DNA from: Ailurus styani
Taxonomy: Eukaryota; Chordata; Mammalia; Carnivora; Ailuridae
Assembly (NCBI GenBank): GCA_002007465.1
Contig: LNAC01000109.1
Coordinates: 2,262,105-2,326,104 of the forward strand
Direction: 5' to 3'
Length of the DNA: 64,000 nt
The notes under the pieces were generated by a model that searched no databases, had not been told where the DNA came from, and saw only the letters and a program-made list of their open reading frames with translations. Shown piece by piece: positions 30,890-41,110 of this stretch (position 1 is the first letter of the stretch; each line of letters opens with the position of its first letter). Position numbers and translations under genes: made by a program.

Positions 30890-32060
30890 TTCTAAACAAA
30901 GCCAGAGGTGCTTCAGTATATTAGTAAGAACTCCTGCTCTTGAGAAATCCTTGTAAGTAGGATAAGGCCACAGCTAGTTCAAATTGGTGTTTCGGAAATT
31001 ATTTTGATTCTAGCCTTGGAGGTCAGGGGCAAAATCTTAGGACTTTGCCATGACCATACGATTCAGTGGTAAAGATTTGAGCCTGCTTTGGATTCAGACT
31101 TGGTAGGCTCAGTTAGCCTTGGTTCTGGGGGAGGGGCACATGTACTTTTAGAAAGAACATTTAATGTTATTATGTTGCATATTTGGAAAACAAGTCCTTT
31201 CTGAAATACGAACAACAGGAAGTGTTCGGCTTGGTAGAATGTGCCAGAAACTAGTGGTTCGCAACCAAGCAGCTGGACGGTAACAGGATATCAAAGGATA
31301 TCAAGGATAACAGGATATCAAAGTTTCTATCAATAAGGATTGAGGTTCTTTGGGGGTTTGTAAAAGCACTAGTGGTCTGTGATAGCTGGGACCTTTCTCA
31401 TGGGCTCCTTGATATAGATCCCCCCCACCAAGATTGTGTTCTGTCAGTGAATATCAAAGGCAAGAACATTCCCTGGGGCCCCGGAACACGGAGGTATATA
31501 GAAAGTTCCAGAAGGGTGGGGGAGGGACAGACCCTGTGAAACTTCTGGAACATTCCATGCAACTCCAAGCAGATAGTCAATAAAGTTGATTGATCATCCA
31601 ACTGTAAGCCTCTCCTTAGGCCTGAAAACCGGGTTCACACTAGTCTTACAGTGCCATCCTGCCTGCCTCAGATGGTTGTTTTTTCAACCCAGAGCTGAAC
31701 TCTACTCTCCCTAAAATGGAGTCTGGGGCCTTTATGGAAGGGGAATTGTGGGGGAGTGTTTTTGAAAGATCCCCAAAATTGTTCCCATCATATTTCCCCC
31801 TTCTCTTAAGATTGCTCTAAGTCTCCTTTCTCAGTTTCTTACCTGCCCTAAGGAGGAGAGGCTGAACCAGGCCGTGAACATTGTCCCCTGCTTTCTAGGG
31901 GCTGCTGCCCAATTCCAGATAGTGGAGGAGGCTCAGACATGTTCAACTTCAGTCCCTTTTCTCCTTTTGATCACAAACTAAAACAAAATTCCCTCAAAGG
32001 TTGGACCTAGGACAGGAGAAGGATAAGAACAGCCCAGGCTGCCTCAGGGGGTGTTCATTG
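30890..32060 (+). repeat. LTR-like direct repeat, copy A
   Basis: Aligns over about 1.1 kb, same strand, with 34020-35370. Shared phrases include CTAGCCTTGGA(G/A)GTCAGGG, AACA/GACATTCCCTGGGG, GAAAGTTCCAGAAG, TTCCAGAACATTCCATG-type text, ATCCAACT and CCTTTTCTCCTTTTG. It contains TATATAG near 31496 and AATAAAG at 31579, spaced like an LTR U3-R boundary. It could be the 5' LTR of a decayed endogenous retrovirus or one unit of an old duplication. Family not recognised. Confidence 0.45.
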
Positions 32061-34019
32061 GGGTGGGAATGGGATTGCAAATACAGTATGAGGGTGAGTG
32101 AGCATCACACACAAGTCCTGAATGGGGAGACATGGACAAGACAGTAGTCAAAGGTGTACTTGTATAGGCAATTCTGACACTGTCTTTTGGACTTGATCAG
32201 GACTTTATTTCTCCTGAGCCAAACTTTGCCCTTTGTTGCCTTTTGTTTATTGCTCGGTGAAGTGATCCTTTACAGATCGCAGCACTAAGGGAGTAGGATT
32301 TCTTGCTTCCCTTCTGAGGTTTTGGCATTTTGTTCACTTGGTGCACCTTGCCTTCCATAATGATCCTAGCATGAGCCAAGATGAATATGAATAGCCTACC
32401 TTAGACAAATGAGTTGTCCATTTGGTCATTATATATATAATATAATGCACGTGCATGTGAACACACACACACACACACAGAGTCCTTATGGTCACAAGCC
32501 TAGGCACCAAGGATGAAGCCTAAGTAAATGGCCACCATACTCCTTTTTGGGGAAATGGAAGCAGGGTGGGGGTGACATATCTCAGACCTTCCTGGAAGGT
32601 CACCAGATCCCAGGAAGAGAGGCTAGGAAGTAATGGTGTTCCTTCAATCCACTGTCTTGAATTCAGTGCACCAGAAAAGTAGGCTCTATCCTGATCTTTG
32701 CCTCCTCGCCATTCCTCAGCCTTGTGACAAGATCACACACTGCCACGTGCCTATGATCAGGATCATAAGAGAAGGCCTGCCTTGTCTGTCATCAGTACCT
32801 TGGTTCTCAGGTCCAGCTTGTGGGCCTGGTGGCCATAGGGTTTGTGCAAAGCTTGAGGGTCTGTCTTACTGTGTGAGGATGACCGCTAGACCTGAATCTA
32901 GGTCCTCGTGAACTTACGTATACTGAGAACACTCAGTGCCATCATCCACAAGAAGCAGGTACAGAGAGCTCCTCTTCACCACTTGCTACGAGGTCATGGT
33001 CATGGTGTCACTATCTATCTCTTGAGGCTGGGGTCCTCTAACTAGACTTGAGGTGCGTTCACCCTCCCATCCTGCTTCGGCCCTCGCAGTGTTCACACCC
33101 TCGGTTCTGGGAGGGGGCTGCTGGTAGACAAGACAAGGCCTGTTTCAGGAGGACCAAGAATGGGCTGTGATTCGTGGTCCCACAGGCCACAGCCAACCTG
33201 TGCACTATGTTTGGCTGTGGCTGGCACAGCGTCTTCAAAAACTTTAACCAACTTTCAAAACTTGGGGGACTGTATAAAAAACTAGATTTCTGATTTCTCT
33301 CAAAAAATGAGAAAACTTGATGCCATTATGCTCACTTACACACTTGTTCTAGCACCTGGGAAAAGCTGTAACATCTCCCTTTTAGAGAGGACATGGCTCC
33401 CCGGCTCGCTGCACTCCCACTGATAGAGGGGAAGTGTAAAAGGCCTTGATCTACACACTTGGCCATTTTGCTCATAATAGAGAAATGTCTCACTATGCTC
33501 CGTGTCTATCAAGAAGGGAAAAAAAGGGACCATGCATTTCCCAAAAAATGGGGGCTGGTGTATGTCTTTGTGGAAATGGACTGCCTTGCCCCTATGTGAG
33601 CTCCCTTGCCCCTGCAGACATCTGAGTTTGCAGACCCCTGAGGCTACATCATATGTTGTTAAGAGAGCTCACATTTTAAGCAGGGAGGCAGAGTATAAAC
33701 CTTATTTTCATTGTGGGACAAGAAGGATCCTTTTTTTTTTTAATATTTATTATCTGGCTCTTTTTATTTTTTTAAGGTTTTATTTATTTATTTGTTTGTT
33801 TGTTTGTTTATTTATTTATTTGACAGAGAGGACACAGTGGGAGAGGGAACACAAGCAGGGGGAGTGGGGGAGGGAGAAGCAGGCTTCCCGCAGAGCAGGG
33901 AGCCCAATGCGGGGCTCAATTCCAGGACCCTGGGATCATGACCTGAGCCAAAGGCAGACATGTAATGACTGAGCCACCCAGGAGCCCCAAGAAGGATCTT
34001 TTGAGAAGTCTACAGAAGT
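32061..34019. other. Non-coding stretch between the two LTR-like repeats
   Basis: Contains a short (AC)n microsatellite at 32461-32480 and a minus-strand CAN SINE at 33731-33988. Otherwise I see no recognisable coding sequence; no retroviral gene fragment is evident in the six frames. Confidence 0.5.
33731..33988 (-). mobile_element. CAN SINE, minus orientation, with long (TTTA/TTTG)n tail
   Basis: The low-coordinate end is a T-run followed by TTTATTTGTTTG units; the head ends GAGCCACCCAGGAGCCCC. It is flanked by AAGAAGGATC on both sides, a target-site duplication. Confidence 0.92.
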
Positions 34020-35370
34020 GGTAAGGCCCTGAACAAAGCCAGATAACATCAGTACCTGCACTCAATCTTTTGTGTAAAATCCTTGTATAAGTTGGGAGAA
34101 ACCAACAGTTAGTCCAACTTAGTCTCCTGAGCGATTTGATTCTCTCTAGCCTTGGAAGTCAGGGACAAGTCGTTAGCCCTGGCTTTGCATTGACCACACC
34201 ACAGTTCAATAGTAAAGACTTTGGCCCACTCTGGTTTAGGCCTGCTTGGTTCAATAAGCCTTAGTTGCCCCCCCCCAATTATGTTTTATATTTGAGAAAT
34301 AAGGGGGGAAGCTTAGGAAAATACTCAAGATAGTGATTCCTGAACAAGGATGTGTACATAACAGACTTTCTTAAAGGGCAGGAACTCTCTTTTTATCAAA
34401 AAGGGATGGAAGTATTGTTATTTGGACAACTTTTTGGTTTGGTTTTGGTTTGTGAAAGCCCTGGTGGTCTCTAATAGGTAGGACCTTTCTCAGGGGCACC
34501 TTGATGTAGACTCTCAAGTTCTCTCTCATAGAGGATTGCAGTCAGGGACATTCCCTGGGGTCCTGGAACCTGCAAACAGAAAGTTCCAGAAGTGGCCAGG
34601 CAGCAGAGAAAGAACCCAGACTGCCTGGAACCTTCCAGAACATTCCATGTACCTTCAAGCATGAGGGTTAATGAAGTTTATTAACCATCCAACTCAAAGA
34701 CTTTCTCATGGCCCGGAACTGAGCCCACTTCACTCCATTGGTATCTATACCCACCAGCCTCAAGTCTTTTTTTATACCAGAGCTGAACTAAAGAGCCTTG
34801 TTCCGTACCCTTTCTAAAATTGATTTTGAGCTCTTTAAGGAAGATGAGTGGTGTAAGACCCTCAAAAAGTTATCATCTGGGCGCCTGGGTGGCTCAGTGG
34901 GTTAAAGCCTCTGCTTTCGGCTCAGGTCATGATCTCAGGGTCCTGGGATCGAGGCCCGCATCGGGCTCCCTGCTCAGCAGGGAGCCTGCTTCCCCCTCTC
35001 TCTCTGCCTGCCTCTCTGCCTCCTTGTGATCTCTCTCCCTCTGTGAAATAAATAAATAAAATCTTTAAAAAAAAAAAAAAAGTTATCATCTGGTTCCCTT
35101 GGTAATATTTTTCTCCCCTCCCGGCCCATCCCTTGGGGTTGGTCATTCCTTTTTCTTCTTACCTCCCCTAGGGTGAGGAGGCTGAACAACTAGTCACTGG
35201 ACATTAGCCTCTGCCTTCCAGAGGCTGCTCCCCAATTCATGATAGTGGAGGTAGGTTCAGACATGCCCAATCTCAATTCCTTTTCTCCTTTTGGTTATAA
35301 ACACACAACCCTGGAAGCAGGGACCAGGAATGGAAAGCCAGGACAAGAGGGGCCCTGCCTACCCTAGGCT
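34020..35370 (+). repeat. LTR-like direct repeat, copy B, carrying a SINE insertion
   Basis: Second copy of the repeat described at 30890-32060, in the same orientation. It is interrupted by a young CAN SINE at 34880-35080. The TATA-like and AATAAA hexamers of copy A are degraded here. Boundaries are approximate because divergence is substantial. Confidence 0.45.
34880..35080 (+). mobile_element. CAN SINE (young), plus orientation
   Basis: Near-consensus copy flanked by the perfect duplication AGTTATCATCTGG. Confidence 0.95.
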
Positions 35371-36544
35371 GTGCTGAGAATGTGGGAGGTATTCCAATGC
35401 TTTTCCATCTTCTCTCATCTCAGGCAGGTACCTTGTGATTCTGGTGTCCCTCGGCCTCCAGCAGCTCAGGTGCTAGCAGCGAGGACAGCGGGAGAACCAA
35501 GGCCGGTGTGGGGTAGAGCTTCTCAAGTGGGCACTGTCTGCACATGCTTTGACTGTACCCGTAGCTGGGGTACATCTGACTGTCTAGACCTGAAGGACTC
35601 TGGAAAGTTCAAATGGGCCAGGCCTCCAACCACTGCTGAAATCTCTGCAGCTCCCATCAAGTAGTCACACGGGCACTGCTCCCACATCCTTCCTATGGTT
35701 TCCACCCATTGGTCTTGACTCTGACCTCTGGTTCTACATCTCTAGCCTTTGCAGGTTCAGAGGCTAACCATCACACATATCAGATCTCTCGGCCATTCAT
35801 CGTGGGATTTAGTCCCAGTCCCCTTTCTCATCATCTGCATTAGGGACATGCTAAGGAGATCCAATGGTGGTGGTTTGTGAGGGGGTGGTTCCCTCTTACA
35901 GTATAAAACTTCAGTGAAGAGTAGAGCCAATGTAATACTTTCCTCTTTCTAGATGGTTCTGTCCCTGTTAACACGGACCAAGATCACATTTGCTTCTATG
36001 GTACTCTGCCTGCCCCCTCCTGTTTGCAGGAACTTCCAGACCTCCCTGCCGAACTGCATCTCAGTTGACCTAAGCTGACCCAGGGCCTATTCCTGCTCTC
36101 CCAACTTCTTGTCCCAACCTCATCGGCCAAGCTGGCTACCTAGTATTCACCCTAGCTGAAAACATGACCTTCAGCCTCATAGAAGCCCCTCCATCCCTCA
36201 GGGAAGGTGGTCATTCAGCAGGCCAGGGCAGGAACAGGAACCATCCCGACTGGGCTTACAAACCCGGGAAGAGAAGAAGGTGCATACAGGCGAGGCAGGT
36301 GGAGAACAGTGACGGAGCAGAGTGTGCTTCTGGCCACAAGCTAAGAGTTAGGAACTCCCATGGGTTGGTAATCAGAAGGCTTCATGGAAGAGGCAGGAGT
36401 AGAGCTGGGCCTGAAGGACACCTGGGCTTTGGTTGGGCAGAGAGGAAGGGAGGGCATCTCAAGAGGAGGGCACACGGGAGGTCAGGTGTCAAGGCAGCAA
36501 CAGCAGAGTGGCTGGTTGGAGCAGAGACCAGTCGGGCAGCAGCA
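35371..36544. other. Intergenic sequence between LTR-like copy B and the VPS37D 3' end
   Basis: No gene recognised. The part near 36380-36500 is weakly L2/MIR-like (CATGGAAGAGGCAGGAGTAG, CTGGGCCTGAAGGA). Confidence 0.4.
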
Positions 36545-36561
36545 GCATCCTCATCATCACA

Positions 36562-37256
36562 TTTATTGACGGCCCCTGGGAGGTGGGGCTGGGGACAGAA
36601 CATACAAAGACAAGGACCTGCCCTCAAAAAGGTTCCATTCTAAGGAGACGGGGACAGAAAAATACAGAATGGTCTTTCCTGGGGATGGCCCACTCGCATC
36701 TGTGCAGGTCAGGAGCCCCTGGCCTACCTTGCCCCAGGGTCCGGAGCAGGGGTGGGGCACAGAGTAGCCCCAGGGCCATGGTGTCCCTGGCCCCGCAGCT
36801 GGGGCCTGACCACCGGGCTCCTAGGTGGTAGCCCCCAGAACTGGGGAAAGGTAGGAGCAGGACGTGATGGAAAGCGCTCCTGTCGGCCTTGGCATTGTGC
36901 TAGCCCAGTGGAGTGGTAGGGTGCGTCAGGCCCCCTGGGGGAAGCAGGCACCTTCCCGGACCCCCAGCAGGAAAGTTCTTTCATTGGGGCTGGCCCATTA
37001 CCCTGGAGGCCCCAGCCGGGGAGGAAAAAAAGGCAGCATTTCCTCAGCGCCAGAAGCACCCTGCCCACCCCACCTCCGGCCTTCTCTCTGGTCATCTTCC
37101 AGGTGACCCTCCTCCCCAGCTCAGCCTCCAGGGCCAGGGCCTGCCTGAGGCCAGGGGGAGGGGCCTGCCCCTCCCCCCACCCAGACAGTGGGGGAGGAGG
37201 AGGAGCCACAGATCAAGTTTGTCTGGGCCCCCCACTGGGGGGCCATACCCTGGATC
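36562..37256 (-). other. VPS37D: VPS37D 3' UTR with poly(A) signal on the minus strand
   Basis: On the minus strand AATAAA occupies 36567-36562, about 690 nt after the VPS37D stop. The transcript should end near 36545. Confidence 0.7.
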
Positions 37257-39101
37257 CTACCGGTGGGGGGGCTCTGGCTGCGAGGGCCGAGGGCTCAGCA
37301 GAGGGGCCGGGCCAAGGGGGCACCCGGGGGAGCCCTTCAGAGGGGGCACTGGGCGGGAGTCCAAGGGAGGCAGGCTCCGGGGCACTGCTGGCGGCCCCCG
37401 GGCGGCCCCGGTGGGCAGGACGGCTGCAGCGGGGAAGGGTTTGGGGTCTGCAGCAGCAGTGGGGGCCGGCTGGGCAGACCGCTCCCGCTCCCGGCGCCGC
37501 AGCAGCTCCTGCAGCTTCTCTGCCTGGGTCCGCCTCAGGTGGGCCAGGGCACGGCCGCGCTGGAAGGCCGGCAGGAAGGCCTCCAGGCTCTGCTCCCCCA
37601 GCAGCAGCTGCTCCATCTGCTCCTGGGATGGGAAGGCGGGGACAGTTTGAGAAGCGCCCCACCAGAGACCTCCCCCATCCCACCCTGACTCTCTTCCAGG
37701 GACGACCACCCCACGCCCAGGAGATGGGGCCCCTGACTTCTAGCCTGGGCCTGCCTGGGACTTGCGGAGGAACTGGGGACGCATGTCCTCTGCTGGGTGG
37801 AAGATGAGGCAGGATCAGAGATGGGGACACACTTGGAGTAAACTTAGGTGTCTCTCATCAAGGCCCCACCTCTGCTACCTCCTTGGACTCCCTGAGCATT
37901 GTGCTCCCCACCCAGCACCAAGAAGTTGGTCCCAGGGCGCCTGGGTGGCTCAGTGGGTTAAAGCCTCTGCATTCGGCTCAGGTCATGATCTCAGGGTCCT
38001 GGGATCGAGGCCCGCATTGGGCTCCCTGCTCAGCGGGGAGCCTGCTTCCCCCTCTCTCTCTCTGCCTGCCTCTCTGCCTCCTTGTGCTCTCTCTCCCTCT
38101 GTGAAATAAATAAATAAAATCTTTAAAAAAAAAAAAAAAAAAAGAAGTTGGTCCCAGCTCCTCTGCGGGCCCAGTCTACACTGTCCTACACTTAGACATT
38201 CACAGGTGGCGAGGATGGGCCTTGCTGTCCAAGGCAGACAGCTGGACAGCAGCATAGTGGGCTCTCCTGGGGCCAGGCACTCAGGGTGGGCTTCCTGGAA
38301 GAGGGGCTCTCAACACTGCAGTGTAAGAATGAAGGGGGGGCGATGATAGGCTGGGTCTCCCTCCCTGCCCCTCACCTCACCTCAGCCTCCTGCTCAGCCT
38401 CTTCCAGCTCAGCCTGCAGCCAGCCCAGCGCGCAGTGGGGGCTCCAGCGATGCATGCTCTCCTCTGAAGGCCACAGAGGGACAGAGTAAATAGCTCCTGC
38501 CTTCAGGGCCCGTCGCCCAATACAAGACAGGCCAGAGCCCCAGGGCCCTGATTCTCACTGACCCCGTGTGTGACTCTCTGCTTCTCTCTGGAGCCTCAGG
38601 GTCCTGCCCATGGGATCGGTTTGTGAACCTCCCCCCTGGGGTTCTGCCCCAGTCCTAGCGAAAAAGAGGAAGCAAAGGCTTTGCCCCCTAGAGCAACCTG
38701 GGGGCCACTTTTTTTCCCCTACTCAGAGCCCCCTTCTGGCCTTCCAACCCAGTTCTACTCATTGACGGCTCACTTCCCCAACTCAGTTTTCCAAGAGCAG
38801 CACCCCTAAGACTTGCCCAGGGAAAAGGGCTGCCCAAGACCTGCCCTTCGGAACCTCGCACTTCCCAAGGCCAGCCAGACCCAAAGCCCACGGCGCCCAC
38901 CGCAGGCACTTCTCCTGGGCGTCCCTCACCCAGTCGCTGCAGCTTGTCCGCACAGCTCTCGGCTACCTCTCGAAGCTCCTGGTACTTGATGGCCAGGGCA
39001 GCCCGGCCCATTTCCAGGCGGGGCCGCAGCGCCAGGTTCTCCTTGGCTAGCGCGTAGTTGGAGGCCAGGCATGCCTCACGCTCCAACTGCAGGCCCTGGA
39101 A
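37257..39101 (-). CDS. VPS37D: VPS37D, ESCRT-I subunit, exons 2-4 (exon 1 lost in assembly gap)
   Basis: VPS37D is one of four VPS37 paralogues that join TSG101, VPS28 and MVB12/UBAP1 in ESCRT-I, sorting ubiquitinated cargo into multivesicular bodies. Coding exons: 39101-38930, 38463-38381 and 37622-37257 (TAG), joined in frame by GT-AG introns, giving 206 visible residues. Exon 2 starts in phase at FQGLQLEREACLASNYALAK. A charged helical Mod(r)/VPS37 C-terminal domain follows (LAIKYQELREVAESCADKLQ, WLQAELEEAEQEAEEQMEQ, QSLEAFLPAFQRGRALAHL). The tail is a proline-rich low-complexity region (PPAVPRSLPPLDSRPVPPL). About 45 N-terminal residues are missing and must lie in the N run at 40392-40917, since no matching exon occurs between 39102 and 40391. 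A CAN SINE sits in the last intron. Confidence 0.95.
37937..38141 (+). mobile_element. CAN SINE (young) in the last VPS37D intron
   Basis: Near-consensus copy flanked by a perfect 16-bp duplication AAGAAGTTGGTCCCAG, with an A-tail of about 20 nt. It is antisense to VPS37D. Confidence 0.95.
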
Positions 39102-39279
39102 CTGCCAGAACAGGAGAGCCGGGAGGCCCACTCAGGGAATCTGCCCATGTCCCCCTCCTGCCCCCCCCAACCCCGGGCACAGGGCCCAAGGGCCAAGCCC
39201 TAGGCACCCCCGGCTTCAGGATGGTGGGCTAACGGGTGGAAGGACTCCAAGAGGCCTGGACGGGGCTGTGCCTTGAGCT

Positions 39280-39420
39280 CCCTCCCTGGGCCTCAGTTTC
39301 CTCTTATACAAAGTGAGCGGAAAACAGCTACCTTCCGGGGTTGTTGTGAGCCCAAGTGAGGAAAACGATGACCGCCTCCACAAATGTTAGTTAATTTTTA
39401 ATTTTTCAATTAATATGTCT
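39280..39420. repeat. MIR-like SINE fragment in VPS37D intron 1
   Basis: GGGCCTCAGTTTCCTC, then AAGTGAGCGGAAAACAG-type text and GTTGTTGTGAG, matches the familiar MIR core and tail pattern. Confidence 0.55.
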
Positions 39421-39539
39421 GCTCAGATCCCTGAGGAGTCCCCCGCCCTCCTCTGTCCCATTTTCCATGCTTGGGCAGCTTCCCTCTCGTTCCAGGCCTT
39501 TGTCTGCTTCCTCCTCAGGTGTGTGTGCCGAAAACACTC

Positions 39540-40250
39540 CCCCCTGCTCTTACTCTCCAGAGTGATGTCTTCGCCCTGTCCCCACATGGTGCCCCCCTCA
39601 AGCCACCCTCTCTTCCCTTCGCACCCCTCCTCCTGCCCTCCAGTGGAATCCCCACACCCCAGGGAATACACACCCCCTTCTTCTCCCTGAGCCCCAGCAC
39701 CTGCTCCCAGCTTCTCCTTCTCTTGCAGAAAGCAGACCTCCTTTCTCTCCTGGCTCTGGAGAATGCGTCTTCCTTCTGTTTGTCGGAGGGCCAAGCCCCC
39801 CTCCCTGCCCCTGGAGAACGCACTACCCTCCATCTGTCCCCTGTAGGATGCACATGCCCCTCCTGTCTGCCTCCCTCCAACAGACACTTTTCCTTTCTGC
39901 CCCCCACAGACAAGCAGCCCGGGCCTACCTCCCGTGAAATATACAACTTTCTCTTACGGTGGCCTACGGAATACACGCCTCAGCTTCCAGGACCCCTCCC
40001 CAACGGAAGCCACAAAGCCCCCTCCGGCTCCTCTAGAATGCGGACGCCCCCCGAGAGGTCCCCCCAGGTGTCAAACAGGCCCCTAGTTCTCCCCTATGGA
40101 AGGCGCCTCCCCTTTCTGGCCCTACAGAACGTGGGTGTGCGAGACAGGGCCCCCCACAACACAGCCACCCCCTGTCCCCGGAACACACCTCCCCGGAGCA
40201 TCCGCTGGAGGACACGCCTCGCGGCCATCCCGGGGGTGCACGGACGCCTC
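39540..40250. repeat. Degenerate tandem array of about 30-bp units in VPS37D intron 1
   Basis: A motif of the form GGA(A/G)(T/C)(G/A)C(G/A)C followed by a pyrimidine-rich stretch recurs at about 39727, 39761, 39786, 39816, 39847, 39882, 39908, 39937, 39970, 40007, 40037, 40068, 40100, 40128, 40157, 40181, 40211 and 40240, a mean spacing near 30 bp. Weaker units may extend to 39540. The period is ten codons, which explains long stop-free frames on both strands and ten-residue patterns in their translations. It ends about 140 bp short of the assembly gap. Not coding: it lies inside an intron and units are poorly conserved. Confidence 0.6.
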
Positions 40251-40391
40251 CCTGGGTCCCCGGCGCCCCACCCGCCCCAGGCCGGCTCCGGGCGCCCCCT
40301 TCCCCGGGGGCGGCTCCGCGGGGCCCACTCGGACGTGCCAGGTTCCTGCGGCCCCGCGGCCCGGCCCGCGCGGCCCTTCGGTCGGTCGGCA

Positions 40392-40917
40392 NNNNNNNNN
40401 NNNNNNNNNNNNNNNNNNNNNNNNNNNNNNNNNNNNNNNNNNNNNNNNNNNNNNNNNNNNNNNNNNNNNNNNNNNNNNNNNNNNNNNNNNNNNNNNNNNN
40501 NNNNNNNNNNNNNNNNNNNNNNNNNNNNNNNNNNNNNNNNNNNNNNNNNNNNNNNNNNNNNNNNNNNNNNNNNNNNNNNNNNNNNNNNNNNNNNNNNNNN
40601 NNNNNNNNNNNNNNNNNNNNNNNNNNNNNNNNNNNNNNNNNNNNNNNNNNNNNNNNNNNNNNNNNNNNNNNNNNNNNNNNNNNNNNNNNNNNNNNNNNNN
40701 NNNNNNNNNNNNNNNNNNNNNNNNNNNNNNNNNNNNNNNNNNNNNNNNNNNNNNNNNNNNNNNNNNNNNNNNNNNNNNNNNNNNNNNNNNNNNNNNNNNN
40801 NNNNNNNNNNNNNNNNNNNNNNNNNNNNNNNNNNNNNNNNNNNNNNNNNNNNNNNNNNNNNNNNNNNNNNNNNNNNNNNNNNNNNNNNNNNNNNNNNNNN
40901 NNNNNNNNNNNNNNNNN
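40392..40917. other. Assembly gap of 526 N
   Basis: A run of N. It is bounded on the right by repeated GCTCC pentamers (40921-40941) and on the left by CG-rich sequence, so it is probably a GC-rich region that failed to sequence. VPS37D exon 1 should lie within it. Confidence 0.95.
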
Positions 40918-40984
40918 CCGGCTCCGCTCCGCTCCGCTCCGGCTCCGGGATCCGGCTCTGGCTCCCGCCGCGCGCGGCGCTCCG

Positions 40985-40999
40985 CCGCCAGAGGGCGCC
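40985..40999 (+). promoter_or_regulatory. CTCF-like motif in the VPS37D promoter
   Basis: CCGCCAGAGGGCGCC closely matches the CTCF core CCACCAGGGGGCGCC (two differences). Binding is not shown. Confidence 0.5.
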
Positions 41000-41110
41000 C
41001 CGCCCGCTCTTAAAGGGGCCGCGGCGCTGGGGCTGGGGGTGGGGCGGGAGGGGGCGGGCCGCACCCCTGGCGGCTCGGATAGAGCCGCGCCTCCCGCACC
41101 CGCCAGCTCG

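Larger units (their letters stand above)
40180..41110. promoter_or_regulatory. VPS37D: VPS37D promoter CpG island (interrupted by the gap)
   Basis: CpG-dense sequence on both sides of the N run. On the minus strand, CTTTAAGAG (41015-41007) is a possible TATA-like element with a GC box (GGGCGGGGCG) just downstream. That would place transcription start near 40975-40985. It is inferred from position upstream of the missing exon 1. Confidence 0.6.
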
